From positions 1 through 26,278 of the forward strand of contig JADYXV010000193.1 of assembly GCA_020853995.1 (NCBI GenBank): a DNA stretch of 26,278 bases, given 5' to 3'. The position numbers and the translations under genes are program-made. Positions 7,382 through 14,859 of this stretch are shown in pieces; within the stretch, counting starts at the first letter, position 1; the number at the start of each line of letters is the position of its first letter. Below the pieces are notes generated by a model. It did not search any database. It was given only the letters and a program-made list of their open reading frames with translations, and had not been told where the DNA came from. This DNA comes from Novosphingobium sp. (lineage in GTDB: Bacteria > Pseudomonadota > Alphaproteobacteria > Sphingomonadales > Sphingomonadaceae).

Positions 7382-8911
7382 GTGAGAACCAATGTGAACA
7401 GCAACAGGGCTCATCTTTCCATTGCCTTGTTGGCCTTTGTTCTTCATTTGCCCGCTCTGTTCTTTGCCGATGGCGCATCGCACAGCAGCGTTTACAACTA
7501 TATCTGGACCACCCAGTTTGCGGATGCTTTTCAAAACGGCGAATTTTATCCGCGCTGGTTTCCTGACAGTTTCGAAGGCCTGGGCAGCCCGACGTTCTAT
7601 TTTTATCCGCCACTTGCCTATTGGGTATCCGGCAGCGTTGCCGCGCTGGGCATAAGCGCAACCGTAGCCAATGTTATTGCGGCAATGGCGTTCAGCGCCG
7701 TTTCCGGCCTTGCAATGCATCGCTGGCTGGCGGCGCAAACCCCGCATGCTGTGCCGGGTGCGCTCGCCTACATGGTTGCACCTTACCATCTCTACGACTT
7801 TTACGTGCGGGGCGCTTTGGCCGAATATGCCTCGTTCATGTGGCCGCCACTGATCCTCCTGGCGATCAGCAACTTGCGGGGCGCACGATCCATCTGCGCC
7901 CTGGCACTTGCCTATGCCGGTCTGATGATCACGCATCTTCCGGTTGCATTGCTGGCCACGGTTTTCCTGATCGCACCTTTTGGCATTAAGAGATTTATCA
8001 AGGACCGGAGCGTTCTGTTACCGGGCATTGCAGCAGGCGCGCTCGGCATCGGGCTGGCCGGTTTCTATCTTGTCCCCGCAATGCAGCTTCAAGGGGCAAT
8101 ATCCACCGATTTGCTCTGGTCCGATTATTATAAGCCGGCAACGTGGTTCCCGTGGAACCGGCCTTATCCCGGTTATTTGCTGGGGATACCCGCATTTGCG
8201 CTGGCTCTGATGATTTTGGGTGCGGCCATGCGCGGCTATTGGGGAATGGCCACGGCCATTACGGCTGCGGCGGCCATCGGGATCATTCCTTTCGTATGGG
8301 ACATCAGCCTGTTGGCGCAGGTCCAGTTCCCATGGCGCTTGCTTGGCCTGGTCGAGTTTACCGCTGTCACCGCACTCGTTCTCAAACCGCGCTTCACGCC
8401 ATTGCTGAAACTTGCGCTTGCGGTTGCGATCCTGCCGGTTACCTCATTCAGCGTTGCCGCCTTGGCCACCTTGCGCACGCCAATGGACATTGCCCTGGTT
8501 GACAGCAAGCGCCCCGATGCCCCTGAATATCTGCCCCGTGGCATAGACAAAAGCGGGATCACCGGAACACAGCGCATCCCTGATCTTGATGCCTTTGCGC
8601 CCATTTCACGCAGCAGCAGCATCACCGTAACGCAGCCCGGGCATGTGGTGATGGGCAGGGCCGATTTTCCAATCTGGCGGGTGACCCATAACGGCAGAGT
8701 GATTGCACATTCCGGCCCGCTCATCAGCTTTTATGCGGCAGAACCGGGTGTCTATGCGATTGAACGCAAAAGGTTGCGCAGTGAAATCGCCGGTGGCACC
8801 GCGTCCCTGGTTGCGATCCTTGCAATGCTGCTGTTGTGGGCTTTTGCTGACCGCTTGGACAGGCCGCACCGGGTCGGCGGCAAAACCTCTGAAGAGCAAC
8901 CCGCGCGCTAA
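7382..8911 (+). CDS. Polytopic membrane protein, PTPS-related / YfhO-like GT-C family
   Basis: Membrane protein of 509 residues with about ten or more transmembrane helices and a C-terminal periplasmic segment before a last helix. The early loop with VYNYIWTTQFADAF, then GEFYPRWFPDSFEGLGSPTFYFYPPLAYW, matches the bacterial membrane family annotated as 6-pyruvoyl-tetrahydropterin synthase-related. Despite the name, that family is not a pterin enzyme and is believed to be GT-C-like. The start is GTG 7382 with AGGG five bases upstream. It is divergent from the glycosylation operon and may belong to the same process. The tail (residues about 395-465) holds a small beta-rich stretch ending in AAEPGVYAIERKR. 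Family confident, function inferred. Confidence 0.8.
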   Translation: MRTNVNSNRAHLSIALLAFVLHLPALFFADGASHSSVYNYIWTTQFADAFQNGEFYPRWFPDSFEGLGSPTFYFYPPLAYWVSGSVAALGISATVANVIAAMAFSAVSGLAMHRWLAAQTPHAVPGALAYMVAPYHLYDFYVRGALAEYASFMWPPLILLAISNLRGARSICALALAYAGLMITHLPVALLATVFLIAPFGIKRFIKDRSVLLPGIAAGALGIGLAGFYLVPAMQLQGAISTDLLWSDYYKPATWFPWNRPYPGYLLGIPAFALALMILGAAMRGYWGMATAITAAAAIGIIPFVWDISLLAQVQFPWRLLGLVEFTAVTALVLKPRFTPLLKLALAVAILPVTSFSVAALATLRTPMDIALVDSKRPDAPEYLPRGIDKSGITGTQRIPDLDAFAPISRSSSITVTQPGHVVMGRADFPIWRVTHNGRVIAHSGPLISFYAAEPGVYAIERKRLRSEIAGGTASLVAILAMLLLWAFADRLDRPHRVGGKTSEEQPAR

Positions 8912-8948
8912 CCTTGCGCGAAGTGCGTATGGTCGACTGCCCGTATCA

Positions 8949-8963
8949 GGGGGATGCTCCCCC
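8949..8963. terminator. Short G/C hairpin after 7382-8911 gene
   Basis: GGGGGA-TGC-TCCCCC forms a six-base stem with a three-base loop, 37 bases after the stop of the membrane-protein gene. There is no T-run after it, so it is at best a weak or Rho-assisted terminator that separates this gene from the qhp operon. Confidence 0.35.
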
Positions 8964-9030
8964 CGAACTTTGGGCATTCTTCGTCAAAAAGGCGTCACCG
9001 CTGCTTTCTTTGCACAGGCAAACAAAGGCG

Positions 9031-9069
9031 TTGACCAACTTTTGACACTTGTCCAGTCTTGGGTCTACG
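9031..9069 (+). promoter_or_regulatory. Possible qhp operon promoter / repeated TTGAC boxes
   Basis: Two TTGAC boxes, TTGACC at 9031-9036 and TTGACA at 9042-9047, lie 11 bases apart, about one helical turn. TTGACA could be a -35 element with a weak -10 (TCTACG at 9064-9069), about 55 bases before the qhpA start. The direct repeat on one face of the helix would also suit an AraC-type activator such as QhpR. Both readings are inference. Confidence 0.3.
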
Positions 9070-9123
9070 GCCATGTTCGACTCGTTTGGGGCGTGGCCAG
9101 ACCTTCAGGGGGAAATTGCGACC

Positions 9124-10908
9124 ATGAGCGTGGCCGAGACTGTTACCCGCGATACCGCCGACCGTCGCCTCAAGCGCTTGACGCGCAGCCGTTTGGTCCA
9201 GTTTGCAGGGCTTGCTGCCCTGCCCGCGTCGCTGGTATTTGCCCAAGCAGCGCGTGACAAATCAAACCCGGTTGAAACCGAAACCGGCATCCCGGTGAAG
9301 TCTGCCATAGTTTCCGAGAAGTGCGGCACCTGCCACACCGCAGATGCGAAGGGGAACCTTTCGCGCATATCATGGGTGCGCACCACGCCTGAAGGTTGGG
9401 CGCAAGTTATCAAGCGCATGGTGGCGCTCAATGGCCTGTCGATAAGCCCGGCGGAATCCAGGGCGGTTATCCGCGCGCTTTCGACCACTCACGGCCTTGC
9501 GCCTGAAGAATCCAAGCCGGTGATGTACTTGACCGAGCATCGCAACATCAACGAAACCAACATTCCCAACGAGACGATCCGCCAATCGTGCGCATCGTGC
9601 CACGCTTTTGCGCAGCCGCTGTCATGGCGACGGTCAAAGGCGGAATGGGGCTTGCTGACCAACCTGCATGTAGCGATGTATTCGCAGGCTGACGCGCAAT
9701 ATCGCCGTGCGGTGGAAGACCCCACCCAGCCTGCGGTCCCGGCAGGTGGAAAGAAGCCGCTACCGGTGGAAGTGGCGCTGGAATACATGAACAAGACCGC
9801 GCCGCTGATCACGCCGGAATGGGCAAAGTGGGATGCACGGGTGCAATCGGCCAAGCTGGGCGGCAAGTGGCTGGTCAATGCCATGCTGCCGGGCAAGGGG
9901 CTTTATGCCGGCGAAATGATCGTCACCCCTGCTGCCGGAGACGATGATTACACGACGTCCATCACGCTGAAATCGTTGAAGGATGGCACCACCCTGACCC
10001 GCAAGGGCAAGGGCCTTGTCTATACCGGCTATTCATGGCGCGGCACATCATCAAGCGGCCCCGAAGGCAGCCGCGCCGATGCGCCCGAAGATCATGAAAC
10101 GCGCGAGACGATGTGGTTTGCGCCCGATCGCAAATCGGCGCAGGGCCGCTGGTTCTGGGGCGATTACAAGGAGTTCGGCTTTGACGTAAAGCTGACCCGC
10201 GCCGCTGCCGAGCCCACCATCGCCGCCGTATGGCCCTATGCCCTGAAGGCCGGAAGCAAGGGCAACACGCTCAAGCTGATCGGCGATGCATTCCCCGCAG
10301 GCCTCAAACCTGCCGACATCGATCTGGGCAAAGGCGTGGTCGTCAGCAAGATCGTCTCGGCCAGCCCGACCGAAGCGGTGCTGACGGTGGATGTGGCAGC
10401 AGATGCCGCCATTGGCGCACATGATGTGGGCCTTGGCGGGTCAGTTCTGGCCGCTGGTCTGCCGGTCTACAAGAAGGTCGATTACCTGAAAGTCGTGCCC
10501 GATACCTCGCTCGCCCGGCTAGGCGGCAGCGAAAAGCACACGCCGGGCTATTCGCAATTTGATGCGATCGGTTACGACAACGGCCTTGATGGCAAGCCCT
10601 ACACGGTAGATGACGTGGCGCTTGGTCCTGTCGACGTTTCGTGGAAAATGGAAGAATTCCAGACCGTCTATTACGATGACGACGTCAATTATGTCGGCAA
10701 GTTGAGCGACAACGCGCTGTTTACCCCGGCGATTGACGGGCCGAACCCCGAACGCAAATGGGGCCGCAACAATTACGGCGAAGTCTGGGTCGTGGCCACC
10801 GCCAAGTCCGAAAAGGACGCGCTGGGCAAGCCGCTAACCGCCAAGTCGTTCATGATCGTGACCGTGCCTGCCTATAAACGCTGGGATCAACCGGAGGTGG
10901 CCAAGTGA
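9124..10908 (+). CDS. qhpA: Quinohemoprotein amine dehydrogenase alpha subunit (diheme)
   Basis: Periplasmic large subunit of QHNDH, which oxidises primary amines to aldehydes and passes electrons through two c-type hemes; 594 residues. Starting at ATG 9124 (AGGGGGAA nine bases upstream) there is a basic N-region and a hydrophobic segment up to about residue 42, read as a Sec signal. Two heme motifs follow: CGTCH at residues 67-71 and CASCH at 156-160, which form the N-terminal diheme domain. The rest is beta-rich (for example GLVYTGYSWRGTSSSG), as expected for the three antiparallel-barrel domains of this subunit. ATGs further upstream (9073) lack a ribosome site. First gene of the operon; its stop overlaps the qhpD start (GTGA). 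Confidence 0.95.
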   Translation: MSVAETVTRDTADRRLKRLTRSRLVQFAGLAALPASLVFAQAARDKSNPVETETGIPVKSAIVSEKCGTCHTADAKGNLSRISWVRTTPEGWAQVIKRMVALNGLSISPAESRAVIRALSTTHGLAPEESKPVMYLTEHRNINETNIPNETIRQSCASCHAFAQPLSWRRSKAEWGLLTNLHVAMYSQADAQYRRAVEDPTQPAVPAGGKKPLPVEVALEYMNKTAPLITPEWAKWDARVQSAKLGGKWLVNAMLPGKGLYAGEMIVTPAAGDDDYTTSITLKSLKDGTTLTRKGKGLVYTGYSWRGTSSSGPEGSRADAPEDHETRETMWFAPDRKSAQGRWFWGDYKEFGFDVKLTRAAAEPTIAAVWPYALKAGSKGNTLKLIGDAFPAGLKPADIDLGKGVVVSKIVSASPTEAVLTVDVAADAAIGAHDVGLGGSVLAAGLPVYKKVDYLKVVPDTSLARLGGSEKHTPGYSQFDAIGYDNGLDGKPYTVDDVALGPVDVSWKMEEFQTVYYDDDVNYVGKLSDNALFTPAIDGPNPERKWGRNNYGEVWVVATAKSEKDALGKPLTAKSFMIVTVPAYKRWDQPEVAK

Positions 10909-12359
10909 CAACCGTCCTTTCCCCCAAATACCGCCGTGGTGACATCCACCTGTTCGACGCTCAAGGCCAAGGGTTTGTCTACCTTGCTTCGGCAGGGGCC
11001 ATCTTCGCGCTTGATGAAGGTGCAGCCAGTGTCATGGCGCTGCTCGGCCAGAAGGAAATGGCCTATGGCGAAATGGTCGCGGCGCTGATCGAAGCGAACT
11101 ATTCGCGCGCCGATGCCGAAGACCTGATCCGCGAGTTGCGCGCCGTTCGCGGCATCGTATCGGATGAAAGCCGCGAAGCGCCGTTGGCCCTGCCTGCCCC
11201 GCCCGAAGACTATCCATTGCAGGCGCTGGTGCTGAACGTCACCAACCAGTGCAATCTGGCCTGCACGTATTGCTATGAATTTGGCGCGGACAAGATCGCC
11301 ACGCCTGCGGGCAAGCCCAAATACATGACGCTGGAAACCGCCAAGACCTCGGTCGATTTCCTGCTGACCAGTTCGGGTGACCGCGAAAGCCCGCACATCA
11401 CGTTCTTCGGCGGTGAAACGCTGATGAATTTCAAGCTTCTGCGTGATGTGGTGCTTTATGCCAACGAGGCCGCCGCCGCGAGAGCCAAGCGGATGACCTA
11501 CAGCCTGACGACAAATGCCACGCTGCTGACAGACGAGATCATCCAGTTCCTTTCGGACAATGCTGTGGGCGTCACCGTTTCGATGGACGGCCCGCCCGAT
11601 CTTCAGGACAAGCGCCGCGTCTATAAAAACGGCAAGGGTTCCTATGCGGTGATGGAACCGCGCCTGCGCAAGCTGATTGCCGGACACAAGACCCGCGCGA
11701 TCACAGCGCGCGTCACCCTGACCGAAGGCGTGACCGATGTGATCCGCATCTATCGCCACCTCAAGGATGATCTGGGCTTTCACGAAGTCGGCTTTGCGCC
11801 AGTGACGGACTCGGGCGAGCAGACCTATACGCTCGACAGCGATGGCATGGACACGGTGGTTTCCGCCTTTCACGAACTGGCCGCCGAGTGGCTGGCATTC
11901 GCGCTACGCGGGGAAATGCACGGCTTTTCGAACGTGTCCGAAACCATCAGCGAACTGATCCAGGGCACCAACAAGTCGCACCCTTGTGGCGCTGGCCTCG
12001 GCCTTGTCGGCGTCAGCCCGTCCGGCGATCTTTCGCCCTGCCACCGCTTTACCGATGCCGATACCCATGTACTGGGCCATGTGACGACCGGGCTGGACAA
12101 GGAAAAGCGCACCGACTTTCTGACGCGCGGCCATGTTGGTTCGAAGTACGAATGTGCATCGTGCTGGGCGCGGCCACTGTGTGCGGGCGGATGCCACCAC
12201 GAAGCTTTCGTGCGCTATGGCGATACCGGCCACGCCAATCTGCATTACTGCGACTGGATCCGCGAATGGACCGATGCGTGCCTGAAAATCTACGGCACCG
12301 TCGCTGCCCGCAACCCCGAATTTCTTGAACGCTTTGCTGCACGAAAGGGCTTGTCATGA
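10905..12359 (+). CDS. qhpD: Radical SAM peptide-modifying enzyme of QHNDH gamma subunit
   Basis: Cytoplasmic radical SAM/SPASM enzyme of 484 residues that forms the intrapeptidyl Cys-Asp/Glu thioether bridges in QhpC (known for the Paracoccus protein, also called PeaB). The radical SAM cluster motif C116-x3-C120-x2-C123 (CNLACTYC) is intact, as is the FFGGETLMNF segment. The C-terminal SPASM region carries cysteines at about 361, 379, 417, 420, 426, 430 and 449, enough for two auxiliary Fe-S clusters. The N-terminal about 100 residues look like a peptide-recognition domain (HLFDAQGQGFVYL...). The GTG start at 10905 overlaps the qhpA stop and has GGAGG seven bases upstream. Its ATGA overlap with qhpC couples enzyme and substrate. 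Confidence 0.95.
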   Translation: MTTVLSPKYRRGDIHLFDAQGQGFVYLASAGAIFALDEGAASVMALLGQKEMAYGEMVAALIEANYSRADAEDLIRELRAVRGIVSDESREAPLALPAPPEDYPLQALVLNVTNQCNLACTYCYEFGADKIATPAGKPKYMTLETAKTSVDFLLTSSGDRESPHITFFGGETLMNFKLLRDVVLYANEAAAARAKRMTYSLTTNATLLTDEIIQFLSDNAVGVTVSMDGPPDLQDKRRVYKNGKGSYAVMEPRLRKLIAGHKTRAITARVTLTEGVTDVIRIYRHLKDDLGFHEVGFAPVTDSGEQTYTLDSDGMDTVVSAFHELAAEWLAFALRGEMHGFSNVSETISELIQGTNKSHPCGAGLGLVGVSPSGDLSPCHRFTDADTHVLGHVTTGLDKEKRTDFLTRGHVGSKYECASCWARPLCAGGCHHEAFVRYGDTGHANLHYCDWIREWTDACLKIYGTVAARNPEFLERFAARKGLS

Positions 12360-12682
12360 AGCACCTGACACCACTGAACAAGAAGGCCAAGCGGATCGAG
12401 GAAACGATTTCCTCGACCGAAGAAGACGTTATCGCGCTTCAGCAAAAGCCGATGCACACCCCGATGGGCTGCTCGATCTCGTTCTCGCCCGGTTGGGAAG
12501 TGGACGCAGGCGGCGGCACGGCAGGCCTGTGCCAACCGGCAGAGCGCGACATTTACGATTGCTATGTCACCTGCTTCTGGCCGGTCCAGGTGCCCGACCA
12601 TGTGAACTATTCACCCGACTGGGCCAGCAATTGCGCCACGGCGGCCAAGGACTGGCGGAGCCTCGACATCATCTTCCCGTGA
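12356..12682 (+). CDS. qhpC: QHNDH gamma subunit precursor carrying the CTQ quinone cofactor
   Basis: Small subunit precursor of 108 residues in which cysteine tryptophylquinone (CTQ) and three thioether bridges are made. Known cross-links in Paracoccus (mature numbering) are C7-E16, C27-D33, C41-D49 and the CTQ pair C37-W43. With an offset of 32 every residue is found here: C39-E48, C59-D65, C73-D81 and C69-W75. One extra cysteine (C93) has no partner in that scheme. Residues 1 to about 28-32 are a charged helical leader (KKAKRIEETISSTEED) without a Sec signal, expected to be recognised by QhpD and later removed by QhpE. The ATG at 12356 overlaps the qhpD stop. Confidence 0.95.
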   Translation: MKHLTPLNKKAKRIEETISSTEEDVIALQQKPMHTPMGCSISFSPGWEVDAGGGTAGLCQPAERDIYDCYVTCFWPVQVPDHVNYSPDWASNCATAAKDWRSLDIIFP

Positions 12683-12736
12683 TGTTTTGCCCCCGATCCA
12701 TTCTGCCCTGATCATCCTGACCGGAAGAGCGTTTCC

Positions 12737-13828
12737 ATGAAGAAACTCGGTGTTTTTATCGCTGCTGCCCTCCTTGCCGGAACAAGCGCCGCGCAGGCTT
12801 CGACGCTGTTCATGGGTTCGTATCCCGACAAGATGCTGGTGGTGGATGAGGCGACAGGCGCAGTGCAGGACCGGCTGACGCTGGCATCGGGACTGCCCAC
12901 ATCAATGCGTTTGTCGAACGACAAATCGAAGATTTACGTGACGACGATCACCACCAGCGGGATCGAAGTGATCGACACGAAATCCAGGAAGGTCATCAAT
13001 TCGTTCAGCCTGAACACGCCGACCACGCGCTATCGCTTTAACGGCGGCGTGCCGGATCCGACCGGCAAATTCTTTTATACGATGATGCAGAAGTTCGAGA
13101 AGCTGTCTGATCGCTACACCGTCAGTCCGCAAATGTTTGGCGTGATCGATCTTCAGAAGAAGTCGGTCGTCCGCATGGTGGAAGTGCCCGAAGAAGACGT
13201 GCGCAATGGCAGCGGGCGCGGCAATTACATGATGTCCGCCGATGGCAAGACGATGTTCCTGATCCGCGACAAAGTGCTGGTGATCGACACCGCCGATCTG
13301 AAAGTGAAGGACCGGCTGGAGTTTTCCAAACCCGAGGCGACCGGCATTGAAGGGGTAAGTTTTGGCGGGGGCGTGGAAACGCTGCGCAACCCGAACGAAT
13401 ATGTCTCGCTGTTCAACGCGCAAGACCCCTATATCCGCAACAAGATCTTCGGCGTGGGCCGCTTCGATCTGGCGACCAAGACCTTCGCCTTCCGCCCGAT
13501 TGGCCCTGCACCGGTGGGCGGCGGCATGGCCGGTTTGCAGGTTTCAGCCGACATGAAAGAAGGCTGGACCGTGGTTACGCAGGAAAAGGTGGGCAACAAG
13601 CGGTGCGAATTCTGGCACTTTGATCTGTCGACCAATCTGGTGAAGAACAAAGCCGAATTCCCCTGCCGCACGCGCTTCCAGTTCGGCATGTCGGGCGATG
13701 GCAAGATGCTCTATATCTATGGCGCAAGCTACGACATCGAGATGTACGATGCGCAGACATTGCAGCACATCAAGACCGTGGATCTGGGCAATGACACCAC
13801 CGGCGCGGGGATGATTATCACGCAGTGA
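12737..13828 (+). CDS. qhpB: QHNDH beta subunit (beta-propeller)
   Basis: Periplasmic beta subunit of 363 residues. Residues 1-21 form a Sec signal (MKKLGVFIAAALLAG..., likely cut after AQA). The mature part shows propeller-blade repeats such as KMLVVDEATGAVQDRLTL, GIEVIDTKSRKVINSFSL, VLVIDTADLKVKDRLEF and DIEMYDAQTLQHIKTVDL, fitting the seven-bladed propeller known for this subunit, which packs against QhpC near the active site. A 54-base gap separates it from qhpC, the only real gap in the operon, and GGAAG precedes the ATG. Its stop overlaps the qhpG start in GTGA. The assignment rests on fold, length and position within the operon. Confidence 0.93.
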   Translation: MKKLGVFIAAALLAGTSAAQASTLFMGSYPDKMLVVDEATGAVQDRLTLASGLPTSMRLSNDKSKIYVTTITTSGIEVIDTKSRKVINSFSLNTPTTRYRFNGGVPDPTGKFFYTMMQKFEKLSDRYTVSPQMFGVIDLQKKSVVRMVEVPEEDVRNGSGRGNYMMSADGKTMFLIRDKVLVIDTADLKVKDRLEFSKPEATGIEGVSFGGGVETLRNPNEYVSLFNAQDPYIRNKIFGVGRFDLATKTFAFRPIGPAPVGGGMAGLQVSADMKEGWTVVTQEKVGNKRCEFWHFDLSTNLVKNKAEFPCRTRFQFGMSGDGKMLYIYGASYDIEMYDAQTLQHIKTVDLGNDTTGAGMIITQ

Positions 13829-14859
13829 CAGACGGCGTTCTCCTTCGCGGGCCCTTGATTGCGCTGCGCGGACAGGGTGTGGCGGTAGCGACCGCCGCCC
13901 ACCTGCTGAACCGCGCAGGAGTGTCCATAAATCACGAACCAGGCACGCGCCACCCGGTGCCGGTCATCATGCTGAGCGACCCGGCGCTGACGCTGTTGCG
14001 CGATGTGTCCGGCAGGACTGACCTGTTTGCCGATAAGCCCCGGATAGAGCGCCGCGTGGTGCGCTGGGGGCCGGGTGAAGCGGTGGCCATGCCCCACGGT
14101 GCGGCGGTAGTATCCGAAAATGATCTGGCCGATGCATTGGCTGCTTCGCTAATCGGCAACAACGCTGATCCGTCCACAATCACCATGCTGATGACCATTC
14201 ACGGAATGGCCCCTTTCCCCGTTTCCGCCACACAGCGTTTTGGCGAGCGTCTTTCGTCAACCGCGCGCGTGCGGTTGTCATCGCAAGCCGATCCGGCAAC
14301 GTGCTGGATCGAGTCCGTGGTGGACGGTTGGCTATTCCTTACCCCCGATGGCACAGGCGGCGCTTGGTTGCTGGCCGTCGGTGGCGCGCCCGACGTGCTG
14401 GCCTCGCAAGCACCAATGATCGCGCCTTTGATCGAGACGATGGAACCCGCCAGCGGTACGTTCGACACATCACCGCGCATGCTGGAACAATTGGCAGGCG
14501 ATGGCTGGTTGGCACTAGGCACAGCCGCGCTCGCTTTCGATCCGATCTGCGGCGATGGCACCGCGCAGGCCGTGCGCGAGGCGATTCTGGCAAGCGCCAT
14601 CATCACCGCGCTGAGCCGGGGGGAAGATCAGGCGGCGCTCATCACGCATTACCAGTCGATGCTGCTGGCCGCGATGCGCCGCCATTTGCAATTGTCGCTG
14701 CCGTTCTATGGCGGGGCAGGATCATCACCGTGGTGGCGCGCGCAATATGCCGCATCGCGTGCCGGATATGACTGGTGCACTGCCCGTTTGGCAAAAATGC
14801 CCGAACCGCGCTTTGCCCTGCATGGCTTTGATCTGGTGCGCCGGGAATTGGTAGCGTGA
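13825..14859 (+). CDS. qhpG: Flavoprotein monooxygenase for CTQ formation
   Basis: Predicted FAD-dependent monooxygenase of 344 residues, the counterpart of QhpG, which dihydroxylates the Trp of the cross-linked QhpC on the way to CTQ. The call rests on operon position and on a flavoprotein-like C-terminal segment GTAALAFDPICGDGTAQA (about residues 233-250), which aligns with the GD-motif region of aromatic hydroxylases and tryptophan halogenases. The N-terminal dinucleotide-binding region reads LRGQGVAVATAAHLL, a reduced form of GxGxxG, and the usual Asp of the GD motif is Thr. The GTG start overlaps the qhpB stop. By sequence alone this would be called only weakly as a flavoprotein; context makes QhpG the best name. 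Confidence 0.82.
   Translation: MTDGVLLRGPLIALRGQGVAVATAAHLLNRAGVSINHEPGTRHPVPVIMLSDPALTLLRDVSGRTDLFADKPRIERRVVRWGPGEAVAMPHGAAVVSENDLADALAASLIGNNADPSTITMLMTIHGMAPFPVSATQRFGERLSSTARVRLSSQADPATCWIESVVDGWLFLTPDGTGGAWLLAVGGAPDVLASQAPMIAPLIETMEPASGTFDTSPRMLEQLAGDGWLALGTAALAFDPICGDGTAQAVREAILASAIITALSRGEDQAALITHYQSMLLAAMRRHLQLSLPFYGGAGSSPWWRAQYAASRAGYDWCTARLAKMPEPRFALHGFDLVRRELVA

Noticed and set aside
9124..9252. Twin-arginine (Tat) signal in QhpA
   Set aside because: An RR pair occurs in DRRLKRL but without the following xFLK pattern, and a c-type heme protein is expected to use Sec.
10887..11873. Open frame of 328 codons antisense to qhpD
   Set aside because: Opposite a gene with intact radical SAM motifs; the translation has the composition of an antisense shadow and no ribosome site supports it.
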